A DNA stretch of 64,000 nucleotides from Lepus europaeus (taxonomy: Eukaryota > Chordata > Mammalia > Lagomorpha > Leporidae): NCBI RefSeq assembly GCF_033115175.1, contig NC_084828.1, positions 96,659,388-96,723,387 on the forward strand, written 5' to 3'. Under the pieces are notes generated by a model. The model did no database searches. It was not told the origin of the DNA and worked only from the letters and a program-made list of their open reading frames with translations. Shown here piece by piece: positions 1 through 12,608 of the stretch; position 1 is the stretch's first letter; every line of letters starts with the position of its first letter. A program made the translations under genes and the position numbers.

Positions 1-189
1 GTGCATTCAGATCTCTGGCCTGGAGCAGTGGTCTGGCTGAGGAGGTGGTCATGTAGGTAAATGATTATCATATGACATCATAAGAATACTAGAAGGAAAA
101 ACAAGCCAAACTGCTGGAATCCAGGGATGAGTCAGGACACATCGAGAAGATGGTCTATGAGTTGATTATTAAGGTCTTGGTAGAATAGA

Positions 190-325
190 CAGTGTGGTGA
201 TTAAGAGAACAGACTCTGTAGCCAGACTATTTGGGTTTAAATCTCAGCTCTACTGCTTACTTGCTATGGGAACTTAGTTATGTTACTCAATCTCTCTGCT
301 TCAGTTTTGTCCTTAGAACAGGCAT
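190..325 (+). repeat. MIR
   Basis: 'gtggtgattaagagaacaga' through 'actgcttacttgctatgggaac' and 'ctcaatctctctgcttcagt' follow the MIR core. Confidence 0.8.
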
Positions 326-340
326 ACTAAGGAGGCATAG

Positions 341-763
341 CGGACAGGGGTTGAAGTGGGGATTATGAATTCGTATGTGTCATAGCATGATAACATGGGA
401 AGCCCTCGGTCAGCGCCAGGGAGAATAGGATGAGACAAAGGAAGGACATACGAAGGCGATGGCAGACTTGGCTTGGTAAAAGGGAAACGTGTGCACCTGC
501 GTCGAGGGTAGTGGAGAAGGGCAAGGGGAGAGCAGAGACTGGGGAGAGCCAAAGAGGCTCAGGCAAAGACCATCCTTGGGGAACTCTGAGGAGGAAATTC
601 CAGAAAGACCACCCTGCACAAAGAGCAGAGGCTGACGATTAGTTAAGAAGCTACTGATACAATCAGGCAGGCTTGGATAAGGCAGAAGGCAGATTTTCAA
701 GTTATTTAGGAGGTAAAGTCCGGGAGACTTGGGGACAGGTGAGATTAAGAGATGACACAGAGA
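341..763. repeat. Probable ancient interspersed repeat, family not named
   Basis: From about 640, 'gaagctactgatacaatcag' and 'ttatttaggaggtaaagtcc' resemble a widespread mammalian repeat that continues beyond the SINE to about 1200. No gene is seen. Confidence 0.4.
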
Positions 764-1043
764 GGCTGGCATTGTGGCCCAGTGGGTTAAGCTGCCGCTC
801 GGGATGCTGACATCCCAGATGAGCGTCCTCGCTGCTCTAATTCCGACCCAGCTTCCTGCTAATGGGCCTAGGACAGCAGCAGAGAACACGGCCCAACTGG
901 TTGGACCCCTGCCCCCATTAGGAGACCCAGATGGAGTTCCAGGATCCATTGTGGTCATTTGGAAAGTGAACCATTCAGATGGAAGATCTGTGCCATCCCC
1001 CCCCCCCCCCCATCCTGCCTTTCAAATAAATACATCTTAAAAA
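764..1043 (+). repeat. C-SINE (old subfamily)
   Basis: C-SINEs are lagomorph tRNA-derived SINEs mobilised by L1: tRNA-like head, body with 'gcccaagtgcttgggcc', CT-rich stretch, then 'caaataaataaat' tail. This copy starts 'ggctggcattgtggcccagt' and has the 'ggagttccaggatcc' body of an old subfamily. Confidence 0.85.
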
Positions 1044-2389
1044 GAGCCGACATAGAAAGAGCTGTGGCCAACACAGAGATTTCTAGTTGGATGGTTTGGT
1101 GACAAGGCAGAGGAAAAGGAGGTTGAGAGTAGGATTTTGGACTTTGTTAAGCTTGATAGGCCTGTGGGACAACCAGAACTAGTGTTCAGGCTTCCTCAGG
1201 GCAGGGACAGTAGTTGACATTGTGGGAATGTGACAGCGTGACACAAGTTGTATACAGGAAGATATTCAGGGCTGGTTCTGGAAAGCCCAACATTTAAGAG
1301 TCAAAGAGACTAGAGCCAGCAAAGGAGAGTGGTCAGAGAGGAAAGAGGAGAGGTGGAGGAAAGTGGAGTTATGGAAAAGTGTGGACTCCTAAGGAGAAAG
1401 TGTTCAGACATAGACGGGAAACCAAGCAGGATGAAAACGAAGACACGTCCTTGCAGCTGGCAGTCAGAAAAAAGAGCTTAGGAGAAAAGCTGTTACTTCA
1501 ATGCGATATGGCGAGTACATCTCAGCATCTTGGATGTTAGCTAATATTTCCGCCAAATGCTAGATGAACTCCTGCAGAGCATTCATGGATGTGGTCCGGC
1601 TTCAGACTTGTAGCAGGAGGCAGGTCCAGCCTGTCCTGTCTCCCCAGACTAGTAAGGAACTTGCCACATGAGTGAACACCCATTACAAATCGTTGGAGAG
1701 AACGGCCACTTGACCTGTGGCAGCCAGGGGTCTGGGAGTTCCCACCACAAGGTCAAGGCTTGGAGAGTTAGGAGGCCCCAGGAGTTGCTAAGAAGGCTTG
1801 TTGTTCTCACAGAACTGCGGAGCCTGAGTTGCAGGGCTGATCTGCTAGTTGACCCTGTGCTGAGGGGAGGATGGTGACAGCGGATCTACTCAGGCTGGGC
1901 TTGTTCCGATATGTTTGCAAACACCTGGCCCACTCTCAGATGCGATTTTTTGGGGTTTTGGTTTATTACTTCCTTCATGTGTGCAGATGTCTTACCTCCC
2001 CAACTGGAGAAAACATTTCTTATGGGCAGGGACCCTCTAAACAAGTCTTTTGCAGTCAGAGCACATAGTTGTCCAGTTGGTGTGCAGCTCCGAATCCTGG
2101 CACTGCCCCGCCTCGTCAGACCTAGAACCAGCGGGCAAGTCAAGCTTGGACTGTGCACCTGCCGTGACGTCACCCCTTAGGGCAAAAAAAAAAAAAAAAA
2201 AAAGTTCGGTGGCCACTTCCTAAAACTTAACCACGAAGGCTACACCAAGGGGACATTTACAGCGAGCCGTAGGCAGGCAGGTGCTGACGTGCCTGGGGCC
2301 TGGACCCTCAGTCCTCGCTGGGAATCAGGGGCTGTCCCGCGGGTCTCCCTGCGCCGTCCTAAAGGGCACTGCAGCTCTCACGGGGCTAG
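1044..2389. other. Upstream non-coding DNA
   Basis: The first ~150 bp continue the ancient repeat. The rest is unique-looking, with the CRE at 2165 and an A20 run at 2184. No coding exon recognised. Confidence 0.5.
2165..2172. promoter_or_regulatory. Palindromic CRE (TGACGTCA)
   Basis: A perfect 8-bp CREB/ATF site about 0.8 kb upstream of the start codon, just outside the CpG island and followed by a run of 20 A (2184-2203). Function is inferred from the motif alone. Confidence 0.4.
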
Positions 2390-2876
2390 GCTAAGGTCTC
2401 CCCCGGCACGTCCACGTGGGGCGGCGGTGCAGCCAGGCTACCGGCGCCGCAGGAACACAGAGAACATGAGGGAAGAGGTGACTTCTCCCTTTTCCTCTCT
2501 CTGGCAGCGATGGGCAGGGGTGGCTGGACCGGCTCTCCTGCCTCAGTCGGCCCTTGGAGGGGTTCCCAGCCGCTCGTCTCCTCCGAGCCGGCGTGGACAC
2601 GGCCGGCCGGGCGCCCGCCAGCGGAAGGAGGCGCGCAGGAAGCGGAGGTGGGGTGTCCCGGCGCCCCCAGCCCGCCGCTCCGGTCCGCGGGCGCCGCGGG
2701 AGGATGGCGCGCGCTCCGGGCGTGCGTAGCCGCCCCCACTCCGCCGCGCCCCCCGCCCCGGGGGACCCCCGAGCCCGGGGGAAGCCCCGCGCGGGGCGCC
2801 CTGCGCCCGCCCCCGTCCCTCCGCCTCCCCGAGGCCCGGGGCTGCCTCCTCGGGCCGCGCCGGGGCCGCCCCGCAC

Positions 2877-2888
2877 TGCGCATGAGCG
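2877..2888 (+). promoter_or_regulatory. NRF-1-like site at the presumed transcription start
   Basis: TGCGCATGAGCG differs from the NRF-1 consensus (YGCGCAYGCGCR) at one base and lies about 100 bp upstream of the initiator ATG. NRF-1 sites commonly mark starts of TATA-less CpG promoters. Confidence 0.45.
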
Positions 2889-2987
2889 GGAGCCCGGCGA
2901 GCCCGTGAGAGGAGCCGCCGCCGCCGCCGCCGTCCATTCGCTGCGGAGCCGGAGGAGGAGGGGAGAGGCCTGGAGGACACCAACATG
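2880..2987 (+). other. DCUN1D1: DCUN1D1 exon 1: 5' UTR plus start codon
   Basis: The exon ends 'caacATG|gtgagg', so it carries 5' UTR and only the initiator codon (2985-2987). Kozak position -3 is A, and after splicing position +4 is also A (from AAC). The 5' boundary is not visible: CpG-island promoters often start at several sites, and 2880 is a guess from the NRF-1-like motif. The UTR contains six GCC triplets (2914-2932). If transcription starts upstream of 2882, an upstream frame ATG 2882 to TGA 2908 (eight codons, out of frame with the CDS) would be included. Confidence 0.75.
2882..2908 (+). other. Possible 8-codon upstream ORF
   Basis: ATG (2882) to TGA (2908), overlapping the NRF-1-like motif and ending 77 bases before the main ATG. 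It matters only if transcripts start upstream of 2882. Confidence 0.25.
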
Positions 2988-5900
2988 GTGAGGCACTGCG
3001 GCCGCCCGCCCGCCCGCCCGCCCCGCCGGCTGGGGGCCGGCGCTGCCGCGCACCCCCGCCCGGCCGCCCTGCGCCCCGCGGCGCCCCCGGCGCCCCGAGC
3101 CTGGGCCCGCGGCCTCCGTCCCGCTCCCGGGCGGGGGCTCTCCTCCCCGCCTCTCCCTTCCTCCTTCGCCCCTTCCCGCCCAGGCGCCGCCGCTACGCGA
3201 GAGCCGAGGAGGCGGAGCGGAGCCGGGCCTAGTCGGGAGCCCTGGGGAGTTTGGGGCGCGGGGAGCGGCCCCGGTGCCCCTCTCCCGGTGCGGCCCGGGT
3301 GGGGGAGGCGTTGGGGCGGGGGGAGGGGAGGGGGCAACGGCCCTGCCCCTGCCCGGCCCCCTCGCCGGCTCCATTGTGTCTGGCCGGGAACGGGGGTCCG
3401 GGGTTCCGGGTGAGGCGCCCCCCCCGCCCCGGAGCCGGGGCTTCCCCCCTGCGCCCGGCCCGGAGGAGGCGAGACTTTCCCGGCGCTGCGCTCGCTGCTG
3501 CGCTCCCCGCTCCAACACCCCGCGAGTCTCCCGGGCAGTTTTGCCTGGGGCGGGGTATGAGCCCTTTTCCTTTCTCCATCACCTCTCGGTGCGTCCCCTG
3601 CTTTTGGAAGATGAGAGTTTTGGCTGGCCAGTTGGTGGAGGTTATATTTACCTCTCTCCTGAAAACATGGGAGGCTGCTGAGCTGGGGGGAGGGGGTACG
3701 GAAGTGCAACCTGTTCTCATTTCATAAAATTAGGGAAATCAGACTTGCTACCCTTTGAGCACTTATTTTATTTGCTTTGGGTGGGAGGAGTAATTGCTTT
3801 ATTAGAGCAGCGAAGGACTATTTGTGATTTTTTAAAAACAGTTTATGAAGTTACTCTCCTCTTGTATTTTGTTTTGTGGGGGGGAGGAAAAAACCCAAAG
3901 TCCTCTAAAACTTGAAGACCCTTGTAGTGAAGTCCTTTGCTTCGGTGAATTATGGACTTAACTGTCGGACACTCTTTGTTTTTCAGAGCGATGTTTGGTG
4001 TTGTGCAGGCTGAGCATGAGTTGAATTCCATGCAGGTTACTGTATGAATAGCAGAAATGATAGAGTTGTCCTTTGGCTGCAGGGGAGCATAAAGGCCTCT
4101 TTGAGGAGGGCCTATGTGTGTGCCTGTGTTAAAGGCGTGCTCCACAGTGTCTTTGTTGTTTTTAGAGGATTGTTTTCCCTGCGTGATACTTACCTAGCCC
4201 CAGCTTCAACTTGGCAGTGTTTTGGGGTCATGTATGGGTATGTGGTTTAGTTTGCCGCATATTCAAGATTTCTGATCTCTGGGACAGTCTGAAAACTTAG
4301 ACTTGTAAGAGAACTTTGCTGTCAAGCGAGGTGAATGTTTGGATTGATACCACAGTGTTCAGAGGTCCACCCGGGAGTCTAGTTTTCTTCCTTAAGCATT
4401 TAGACAGTCACAGGCATTGCTCAAAAAGTCTGCAGACTGTTGGCATTTTGTGAGCATTGGTAAGCTTGAGGTAATGAAATATAGTTCCCTGGTAAGCACC
4501 CAGCGAGAGCACCGAGGGCCTTGCTGCTCAGCCTCTGGGTCAGTGTGGCCCCCAGGACCCAGCCTCCCCATATGATCTTCATCACCTCGTCAAGAGTTCA
4601 GGATTCAGGGGAGTCACAGGACAGTTCAGCCTGGGCCGGAGCTTGTAGGCCTCTCTCCTTTGGTTAGTATTAGATTAGCCAGTGTTGGACCTTTGCCATA
4701 ACTCATGTTGTTGTACCAGTGGTGACAAGTTATCATTAATTTAAAACTGTGTGGCAGAACTCAGTTGGTGTCATCACTCTTGTCTCGGTATGCTTTTGTT
4801 TACAAACTCACCCTGGGCCTTAAGAGAAGTTAGGCCATAAGCATGTTACAGTTGTTTCATTGTAAACTTAACAGTTGCTTCTGGATACAACTTTTGGGAT
4901 GATGTCAGTATTTTGGTTTGCAGCTCATGCTATATCTGGAGTACACAGTTAATGTCAGTTCTAGGACAAACTTCAATGATGGGCTATATGAGGTATTTTG
5001 TAGGTGATTGAGTTAACCTATCTCAAACACAGGCCCGAAATGGCTCCTGAACTAGGCAGTGTTAATTTGCCAGTCTTTTAAAAAGTTTCCAAAACTTCTG
5101 AGTTGTTTTCTTATTTGTAAGGGGCCAGAATTGGGTTTGTTGATTGCTAAAGTGTCATCCAGCTTAAAATGTCCATGATTCTAATGACTTTTATGAAGTG
5201 TCTGAGAAGTGTGTGTAGACTGTGTAACCAACCAGTTTTGTTTTGTTTTGACTCGTAGCATCATTAGACTTTGTAGACCTGAGGGGGCCTCAGAGATCAT
5301 CTCATTGACTCCTTCCCCCCTTTTCCAGAAGTTATTAGGGTCAAGGTCTTGAGATTCAAGTTTGCAAGATTGTTGCAGAACTGGACCAATTTTCTTCTCA
5401 TCTCCCATTTTCCCTAGTGTTTGCGGTACATGTAAACCTTTGAACACGGGTGACGCCTGGAGGGCTTGGGAACTGCATGTGCAGTTAAGTTACTCAGAGG
5501 TGATCTCAAGTATCAGGAGTGACTATGCTAAATAATCAAAATTAACAGATGATTCATGCTGTTAATCACTATTTTCAATGCCGTTTTGAAAATGTCTGGA
5601 CTTTGAAATGTAAGAGTGTATGTTCAACAAACTCTAGAATTCAGAATTCAGAAATTCAAACAAACGCAGGCCTGTTCAAGGTTGTCTTAGAAATTGTTGC
5701 ATATTCTTTTGTGTATCCACAAGTTACTTATAGGAGGGGCTAATTCATCTCAGCATTTGGTAAGCATCCCTCTGTGCCAGACACTGTTCTAGGCACTGGG
5801 AAGATATTTAATACTGAATAGACGAAAGTCCCTGCTCTAGGAGGGTTACATTTGAGTAGGGAGAGACAAACAATAAACATGGTAGTTAATTTTCTTCCTT

Positions 5901-8900
5901 AGAATCTCAGAAAGTGTTAAGTGCTATGGGAAAAGAAAGTGTTGAGGAAGGGAATGCCGAATGCTGGGGCATAGTGGAAGTGGGGTTGCAAAAGTGGGGT
6001 CTGTACCGCTGTGGAGATGGATTTTGAATGCATTGGATGATGAGGGCAGCAGCCTGCAGAAGTGTGGTGGTGGAAGTTTCAGGACCTGTGAGAGCAGTGT
6101 AGCTGGAGCGCTCCTGTTCTCTGTGTGGTGGGGGTGGGGCATTGGAACTGCTGAGGTCTGAGTGGCAGAAAGTGGGGACAGGCAAAGGGAGGCATTGTAT
6201 GGGTATTGGATTTTTACTTACAGGAGAAATGGGAAGCCATGAAAGGATTCTGAGTGGTGTGACAGACCTTGGATCGTTTGTCCCTATTACAATATTAGAG
6301 ATAACTTAAAAAATGTTTTTTAATTTATTTGAAAGGCAGAGAAAGAGAAAGTAAACTCCCATCCACTGATTCACCCCTCAGATGTCCATAATGGCTGGGA
6401 CTGGGCTGGGCCCTGACTAGTCAGGAGCCAGGAAGTCAGAGTCTCCCACAAGGGTGACATGAAACCAGTTACGGGAGACATCACTGCTTTCTCCAAGGGT
6501 CTGTGTTAGCAGGAAGCTGGAGTCTGGTCTGAGGTGGGGACTGAAGCTACTTGCTCTGATAGGGAGTGTGGCCATGTTAATGCTACAATGTTTTAAGATT
6601 TGTTTTAGGGACCAGCATAGCAGTGTAGAGGATTAAGATGCTGTCTGCAGTGCCGGCATTTCATATGGGCGCCGGTTTGAGTCCTGGATATTCCACATCC
6701 AGCTCCGTGCTAATGTGCCTGGGAAAGCAGCAGAGGATGGCCCAAGTGCTTGGGCCCCTGTAACCCACATGGGAGACCTGGAAGAAGCTCTTGGCTTCAG
6801 CCTGGCCCAGCCCCAGCCGTTGTGGCCATTTGGGGAGTGAACCAGCAGATGGAAAATCTCTTTCTCTCTCTCCTCTCTCTGTAACTCTGCCTTTCAAATA
6901 AATAAAATCTTTAAAACTTTTTTTATTTATTTGAAAGGCAGAGTTACAGAGAAAGGAAGAGACAGGGAGGGAGGGAGAGGAGGGAAGAGAGGAGAGAGAG
7001 ATATTGATCATCTGTTTACTGGTTCACTCCCCAAATGGCCAAAATGGCCAGAGCTGGGCCAGGCCAAAGCCAGGAGCCTGGAACTCCATCCATTTCTCCC
7101 AGGTGGGTGGCAGGGGCCCATGTATTTGGACCCATATTCCACTGTTTTATCAGATGCATAAGTAGGGAGCTGGATTGGAAGCGGAGCAACCAGGACTGGA
7201 ACCAGTGCTCATGGGATGCCATCACAGGTGGTGGCTTAACCCACTGCACCATGCCAACCCTTAGATAATTATTTTTTAAGACAATACTCAGAGTTTTCTT
7301 TACCATGTAGCTTCTAGGTACAGACTTCATTCTGTTTAAGATGACTGTCTAATGTTCAATAAAAACTAGTTGGCCACCAAGTTTATCTAGTCATGCTAAA
7401 GTTAATAAAGACAACACAAACCTTCTCAGATTGTTAAATATGTTCTGGTGGTTTTTTAGTGTAGTTTAATGACTGTAAGCATTAAACCAGGCCTTTGAGG
7501 AGGAGAAAGGAAGTTACTACTTATTGAGAATATACTTTGTACTTGTCAGACAATTCACAACCATTGTATTTAATCCCCGTTGTCACTTGTGAAATAGGCA
7601 TTAGTACAGTCTCCTTTTAGCGCATCTGAAAATGGACCTTTAGTGGTTCTAAATAATTTGGCTAAGGTCTATGGCTAGTATGACAGAGCAGGGATTAGAA
7701 GCCTGGTCTCTGTTCCATGTTTATTCCTCCCTTTTTACAATCCCCCCTTCCTTTTTTTTTTTTTTTAAACTAAGTGAACACCCTTTCAGTATACGTATAA
7801 TCTTTCATAAGTTTCACTCTGCTTCCTTGTCATATTGAATTTTTTTAATTAATTAATTTATTTATTTTGACAGGCAGAGTGGATAGTGAGAGAGAGACAG
7901 AGAGAAAGGTCTTCCTTTTTGCCGTTTATTCACCCTCCAGTGGCCGCTGCGGCCAGCGCATCTCGCTGATCCAAAGCCAGGAGCCAGGTGCTTCTCCTGG
8001 TCTCCCATGCGGGTGCAGGGCCCAAGCACTTGGGCCATCCTCCACTGCCTTCCCAGGCCATAGCAGAGAGCTGGCCTGGAAGAGGGGCAACCGGGATAGA
8101 ATCCGGTGCCCCGACCGGGACTAGAACCCGGTGTGCCGGCGCCGCACACTGTTCATATGGCCCCTTGTCATATTGAATAGTGACCTAGTAGTTTCCATAT
8201 CAAGTCAAATGATCTGATATAAATGTTAAGTAATTGAAAACTGAAAGTCTTGTGGGACATACAGTAAAAAAAAAATGGAAGTAAAATTAACTCTGTAGAT
8301 GAGGTTTTATTTTTTTTTTTTTAAGTTTTAAAAGAGTAGAGCTCATTTGAGCTGAGTGGCTCTTTGGACATGGTTTCATAGATTGGTCCAGGCATAAGGA
8401 ATATCAGGGAAACTGCCCCTTTTTAAATGTCTGTATGTGTTGTTTGGGTTGTCTAGTCTTAGCCATGACGTCTGATGAGGATGGTTCTGAGTAGAAGTCA
8501 TCTGCTTTGTGAGTAGGAAGGTGCTCTAGAATAGGCAGTGGACTGTTAGGTTTACCTAGCTGCTTCAGGTGTATCCCCCACCTAAAAAAGCAAACAGAAG
8601 AGGGAAATGCCACTAACATTGTGGCATCTGTTGAGTTTGCTTTCTATGGTTCGTACCTGACCACTCAGAGTGATCAGGCTGCTTAACTGCATTGTAAACT
8701 TTTTAAAATAGAATTACTTTTAAATAGTTCTTTTTTAAAGAATTGTAATCAGTTATACTTTTGAATCCTCAACACTTAGCACAGAGACAAGTTGCTGAAA
8801 TACATGGCTTGTTCCCTTGTTATACTCTGGTGTTTCCATTTTATAAATATTTAAAATGTGTATTATTTATAGGATTCTAATATTTTGCATTTTTAAAGAT

Positions 8901-11900
8901 CATTTATTCTCTTTGTGAATCGCTTGGCTGTTGAATATTAGCTTTTTTTTAAAAAAAAAAAAGATTTCTTTTATTTATTTGAAAGAGTTACAGAGAGAGA
9001 GAGAGAGACAGAGAGGTCTTCCATCCACTGGTTCACTCCCCACAAAGGAGCCGATGAAAGCCAGGAGCCAGGAGCTTCTTCCCGGCCTCCCATGTGAGTT
9101 CAGAGGCCCAAGTCCTTGGGCCATCCTCCGCTGCCTTCCCAGGTACATCATGGAGATCATGGAGGCTAAAAGATCTACAGAGACTTAAATGAGATTTCAA
9201 AGTTCCACGGTTAACTTAAAACAACAGCTAACAGGGGCCGGCACTGTGGTGCAGCAGGTTAAAGCCCCAGCCTGCAGCGCCAGCATTCCATATGAGCACC
9301 TGTTTAAGTCCCAGCTGCTTTACTTCCAATCCAGCTCCCTGCTGATGTGCCTGGGAAGGCACCAGAGGATGGGCCAAGTCCTTGGGCCCATGCACCCACG
9401 TGGGAGACCCAGAAGCAGCTCCTGGCTCCTGGCTTTGGATCAGCTCAGCTCTGGCTGTTGCAGCCATCTGGGGGAATGAACTAGTGGTTGGAAGACCTCT
9501 CTTTCTCTCTGTCTCTCCCTTTCTCTGTACCTCTGCCTTTCAAATAAATAAATAAATATTTTTTTTAAACAAAGACTTACTTATTTTTGAAAGAAAATCA
9601 TCTTCATCTGCTGGTTTACTTTCCAAGTGGCCACAATGGCCAGGGCTAGGCTAGTCGCAAGCCAGGGGCTTCTTCCGGTCTCCCACTTTTCCCAGGCCAT
9701 TAGCACAGAGCTAGATGGGAAGTAGAGCAGCCAGGACATGAACCGGTAGTGTATGGGATGCTGCATCTCAGGCGGCAGCTTTACCAGCTATGCCCCAGTG
9801 CTGGCCCCAGTCATCTTTTGAACAGTCTAGTAATTCTGAAAGATGTTGAGGAGGAAAATTCCTGTTAATGCAACACTTTTAATGTTCCTATGAGGAAAAT
9901 TCTAAAAAACCAGTTTGAATCATATAGGTATTCTTTCTGAAAAAAAGTTTTTTTTTAAAGATTTATTGGGGCTGGTGCTGTGGCACAGCTGGTTAAAGCC
10001 CCAGCCTGCAGCACCAGCATTCCATATGGGCGCCGGTTCTGATTCAGCTCTCTGCTATGGCCTGGGAAAGCAGTAGACGGTGGTCCAACTCCTTGGGCCC
10101 CTGCACCTGCGTGGGAGACCCGGAAGAAGCTCCTGGCTCCTGGCTTCGGATCAGCTCAGCTCTGGCCGTAGTGGTCATTTGGGGAGTGAACCAGTGGAAT
10201 GGAAGACCCCTCTCTCTCTCTGGCTCTACCTCTCTCTGTAACTCTTTCAGATAAAGTAAAATAAAATAATTCTTAAAAAAAAGATGTATGTATTTATTTG
10301 AAAGGCAAAGTTACAAAGCCCGGGGAGAGGCAGAGAGATCTTTATCCATTGGTTCACTCTCCAAGTGACCACAACCAGCTGGAGCCAGGAGCAGCTTCCT
10401 GTTCTATGTGGGCACAGGGGCCCAAGTAGTTGAGCCATCTTTCACTGCTTTCCTAGGCCATTAGCAGGGACTTCAACCTGCGGGTTAACCCACTGCACCA
10501 CAACACTGGCCCCTGGAAGTTTTTTTAATGGATTGCCATTATATGATATATATCATTGTGTACAGTAATTAAGTAGCATATTATTCCACATTTAACTCAA
10601 TAAGTAGTATAGTGCATCTTAATGAAGTGTCAGTCTTTTAAAAAATTGTTTTTGAGAGATCCAGAGCTTCCATCCACTGGTTCACTCACTAAATGCCCAC
10701 CACAGTTTTGGGTGGGGAGACGGGGGCCAAAGCTGGGACTTGGGAACTCAACCCAGGTCTCCCAGATGGGTCCCAGGAGCCCTACTTCAGCCATCACCAC
10801 TGCCTCCCATGGGGCGGATACATTAGCTGGGAGCTGGAATGGGGAGCTAGGGCCAGGAACTGAACTCAGGTACTCTATTGGGATTGCTAGTCTGAAGGCG
10901 CCCCCTCCCAAGAAGAGTTAATTTATTCAAAATGCTGGACATTAAAAATGAATATCAAGAAGTACAGGCTTAACCCTAAATTGTTATTCAAAGCTGTAGA
11001 TTATAATCTAAAAGAATACTATGAGAATTTTGTTTCCCTTATAATTTAGAATTTGCATGTCCTTGTATTTTCTGGCCAGAACCCTTCAGGCCATTTCATT
11101 AGGAAGGAAAACCCTAACTTTTAGTGTGCCCTGATTTTTCTACCTCTACATTTAAAGCTATAAGTTTTAGCCATCTTTTTTTTTTTTTTCTTAAAGATAT
11201 TTATTTATTTGAAAGGCAGAGTTGGAGAGAAAGAGATCTTCCATCCACTGGTTCATTCCCCAAATGGCTGCAACTACCAGGGCTGGGCCAAGCTGAAGCC
11301 AGGAGCTTCATCCACATCTCCCACGTGGGTGCAGGGACCCAAGGACTTGGGCCATCTTCTACTGCTTTCCCAGGCTGTAGCAGAGAGCTGTATCGAAGTG
11401 GAGCAGCCATGCCCATATGGGATGCTGGCATCGGCATTGCAGGCAGCAGCTTTATCTGCTAGTCCACAGTGCCGGCTCCTAGCCATCCATCTGTTTTGAA
11501 AATAGAATGTGACAGGACTATAAACATTTTCTTCCTGTTACCTTACTTGTCTTAAACATAACCTATCGGAGCAGGCATCGTGGTGTAGTTGGCATCCCAT
11601 ATGGGCACCTGTTCATGTTGCGGCTGCTCCACTTCTGATCCAGTTCCCTGCTAATGGCCTGGGAAAGTGACAGAAGAAGGCCCAAGTGCTTGGGCCCCTA
11701 CCACCCTCAAGAGAGACCTGAATAAAGCTCCTAGCTGCTGGCTTTGGCTTGGCCCAGCACCAGGGAGTGAACTAGTGAATAGAAGGTATCTTTCTCTCTG
11801 TGACTCTGACTTTTAAATAAATCAGTCCTCTCTCTTTTTTTTTTTTTTTTTTAAACCTATGCATTTAAAACCTATGCATTTCTCTTCTCCCACCTAAAAA

Positions 11901-12577
11901 GAACTCTGTAGAGATGGCCCATCCCTAAATTAGCCTTTTTGTTAGATTGTGTGTGAGTGTTTTGTGGGGAACTTTTAGATTGGAAGCAAATTGTTTACAT
12001 TTGAAAGGAGAAAGGTCAGTTAACTGCTTACCTAACTTTTCCATAAAGATAGGTGGAGAAATGCATCCCCCCCATGCATGTGTGATAGAGGCTGCACTTT
12101 TGCCCTTTTTGTTTCCACTTTCACTTCAAAAGACACTACAGCATGAATGGAAAGACTGCATGCCTTGAAACCCAGCACCAGGCTTTGGTTCCTAGCTCTG
12201 CTACTTTTTGGATAAGTAGATAAATTGTGCTTGTTTTCCTCATTGGTGAATGGGATCAATGATACCGTCTTGTAGGATTGTTAATAATTAAATACCTAGC
12301 TCAGTGCTTGGTACCCAGTAGGAGCTGAAATAAGTGTGATCTGTTAGTAAATTTACATTTTCTCTGGAGTGTTCCTCATTCCTTTGTGGATTTGTGTGGG
12401 GTCCCTACTCTGTGTTAGTTACAGTTCTGAGAGTTTAACCGGAATTAATTCATGTAACCAGAATACCGTATTTCCAGATGAAGAAATTGAAACGGAGAGA
12501 TTAAGTAATTTTCCCAAAGTTGCACAGCAATTAAGAGGCATCAACCTGATTAGAATCCTGCCAATCTGGTTTGAGTC

Positions 12578-12608
<31 letters not shown>

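Larger units (their letters stand above)
2390..3560. promoter_or_regulatory. CpG island promoter of DCUN1D1
   Basis: Very high G+C and dense CpG from about 2390 to 3560, in contrast to AT-rich flanks, centred on exon 1. There is no TATA box near the presumed start. GC boxes (ggggcgggg type) occur at about 3312 and 3548. Long open frames on both strands here are composition artefacts, not genes. Confidence 0.88.

Noticed and set aside
2985-3413. Frame from the DCUN1D1 ATG read straight through the donor (142 codons)
   Set aside because: Exon 2 restores the conserved N-terminus, and 'ATG|gtgagg' is a good donor; the read-through is intron.
2391-3709. Long minus-strand open frames (375 and 388 codons) over the CpG island
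   Set aside because: Arg/Gly/Pro/Ala-rich, overlapping each other in different frames; explained by lack of AT-rich stop codons in GC-rich DNA.
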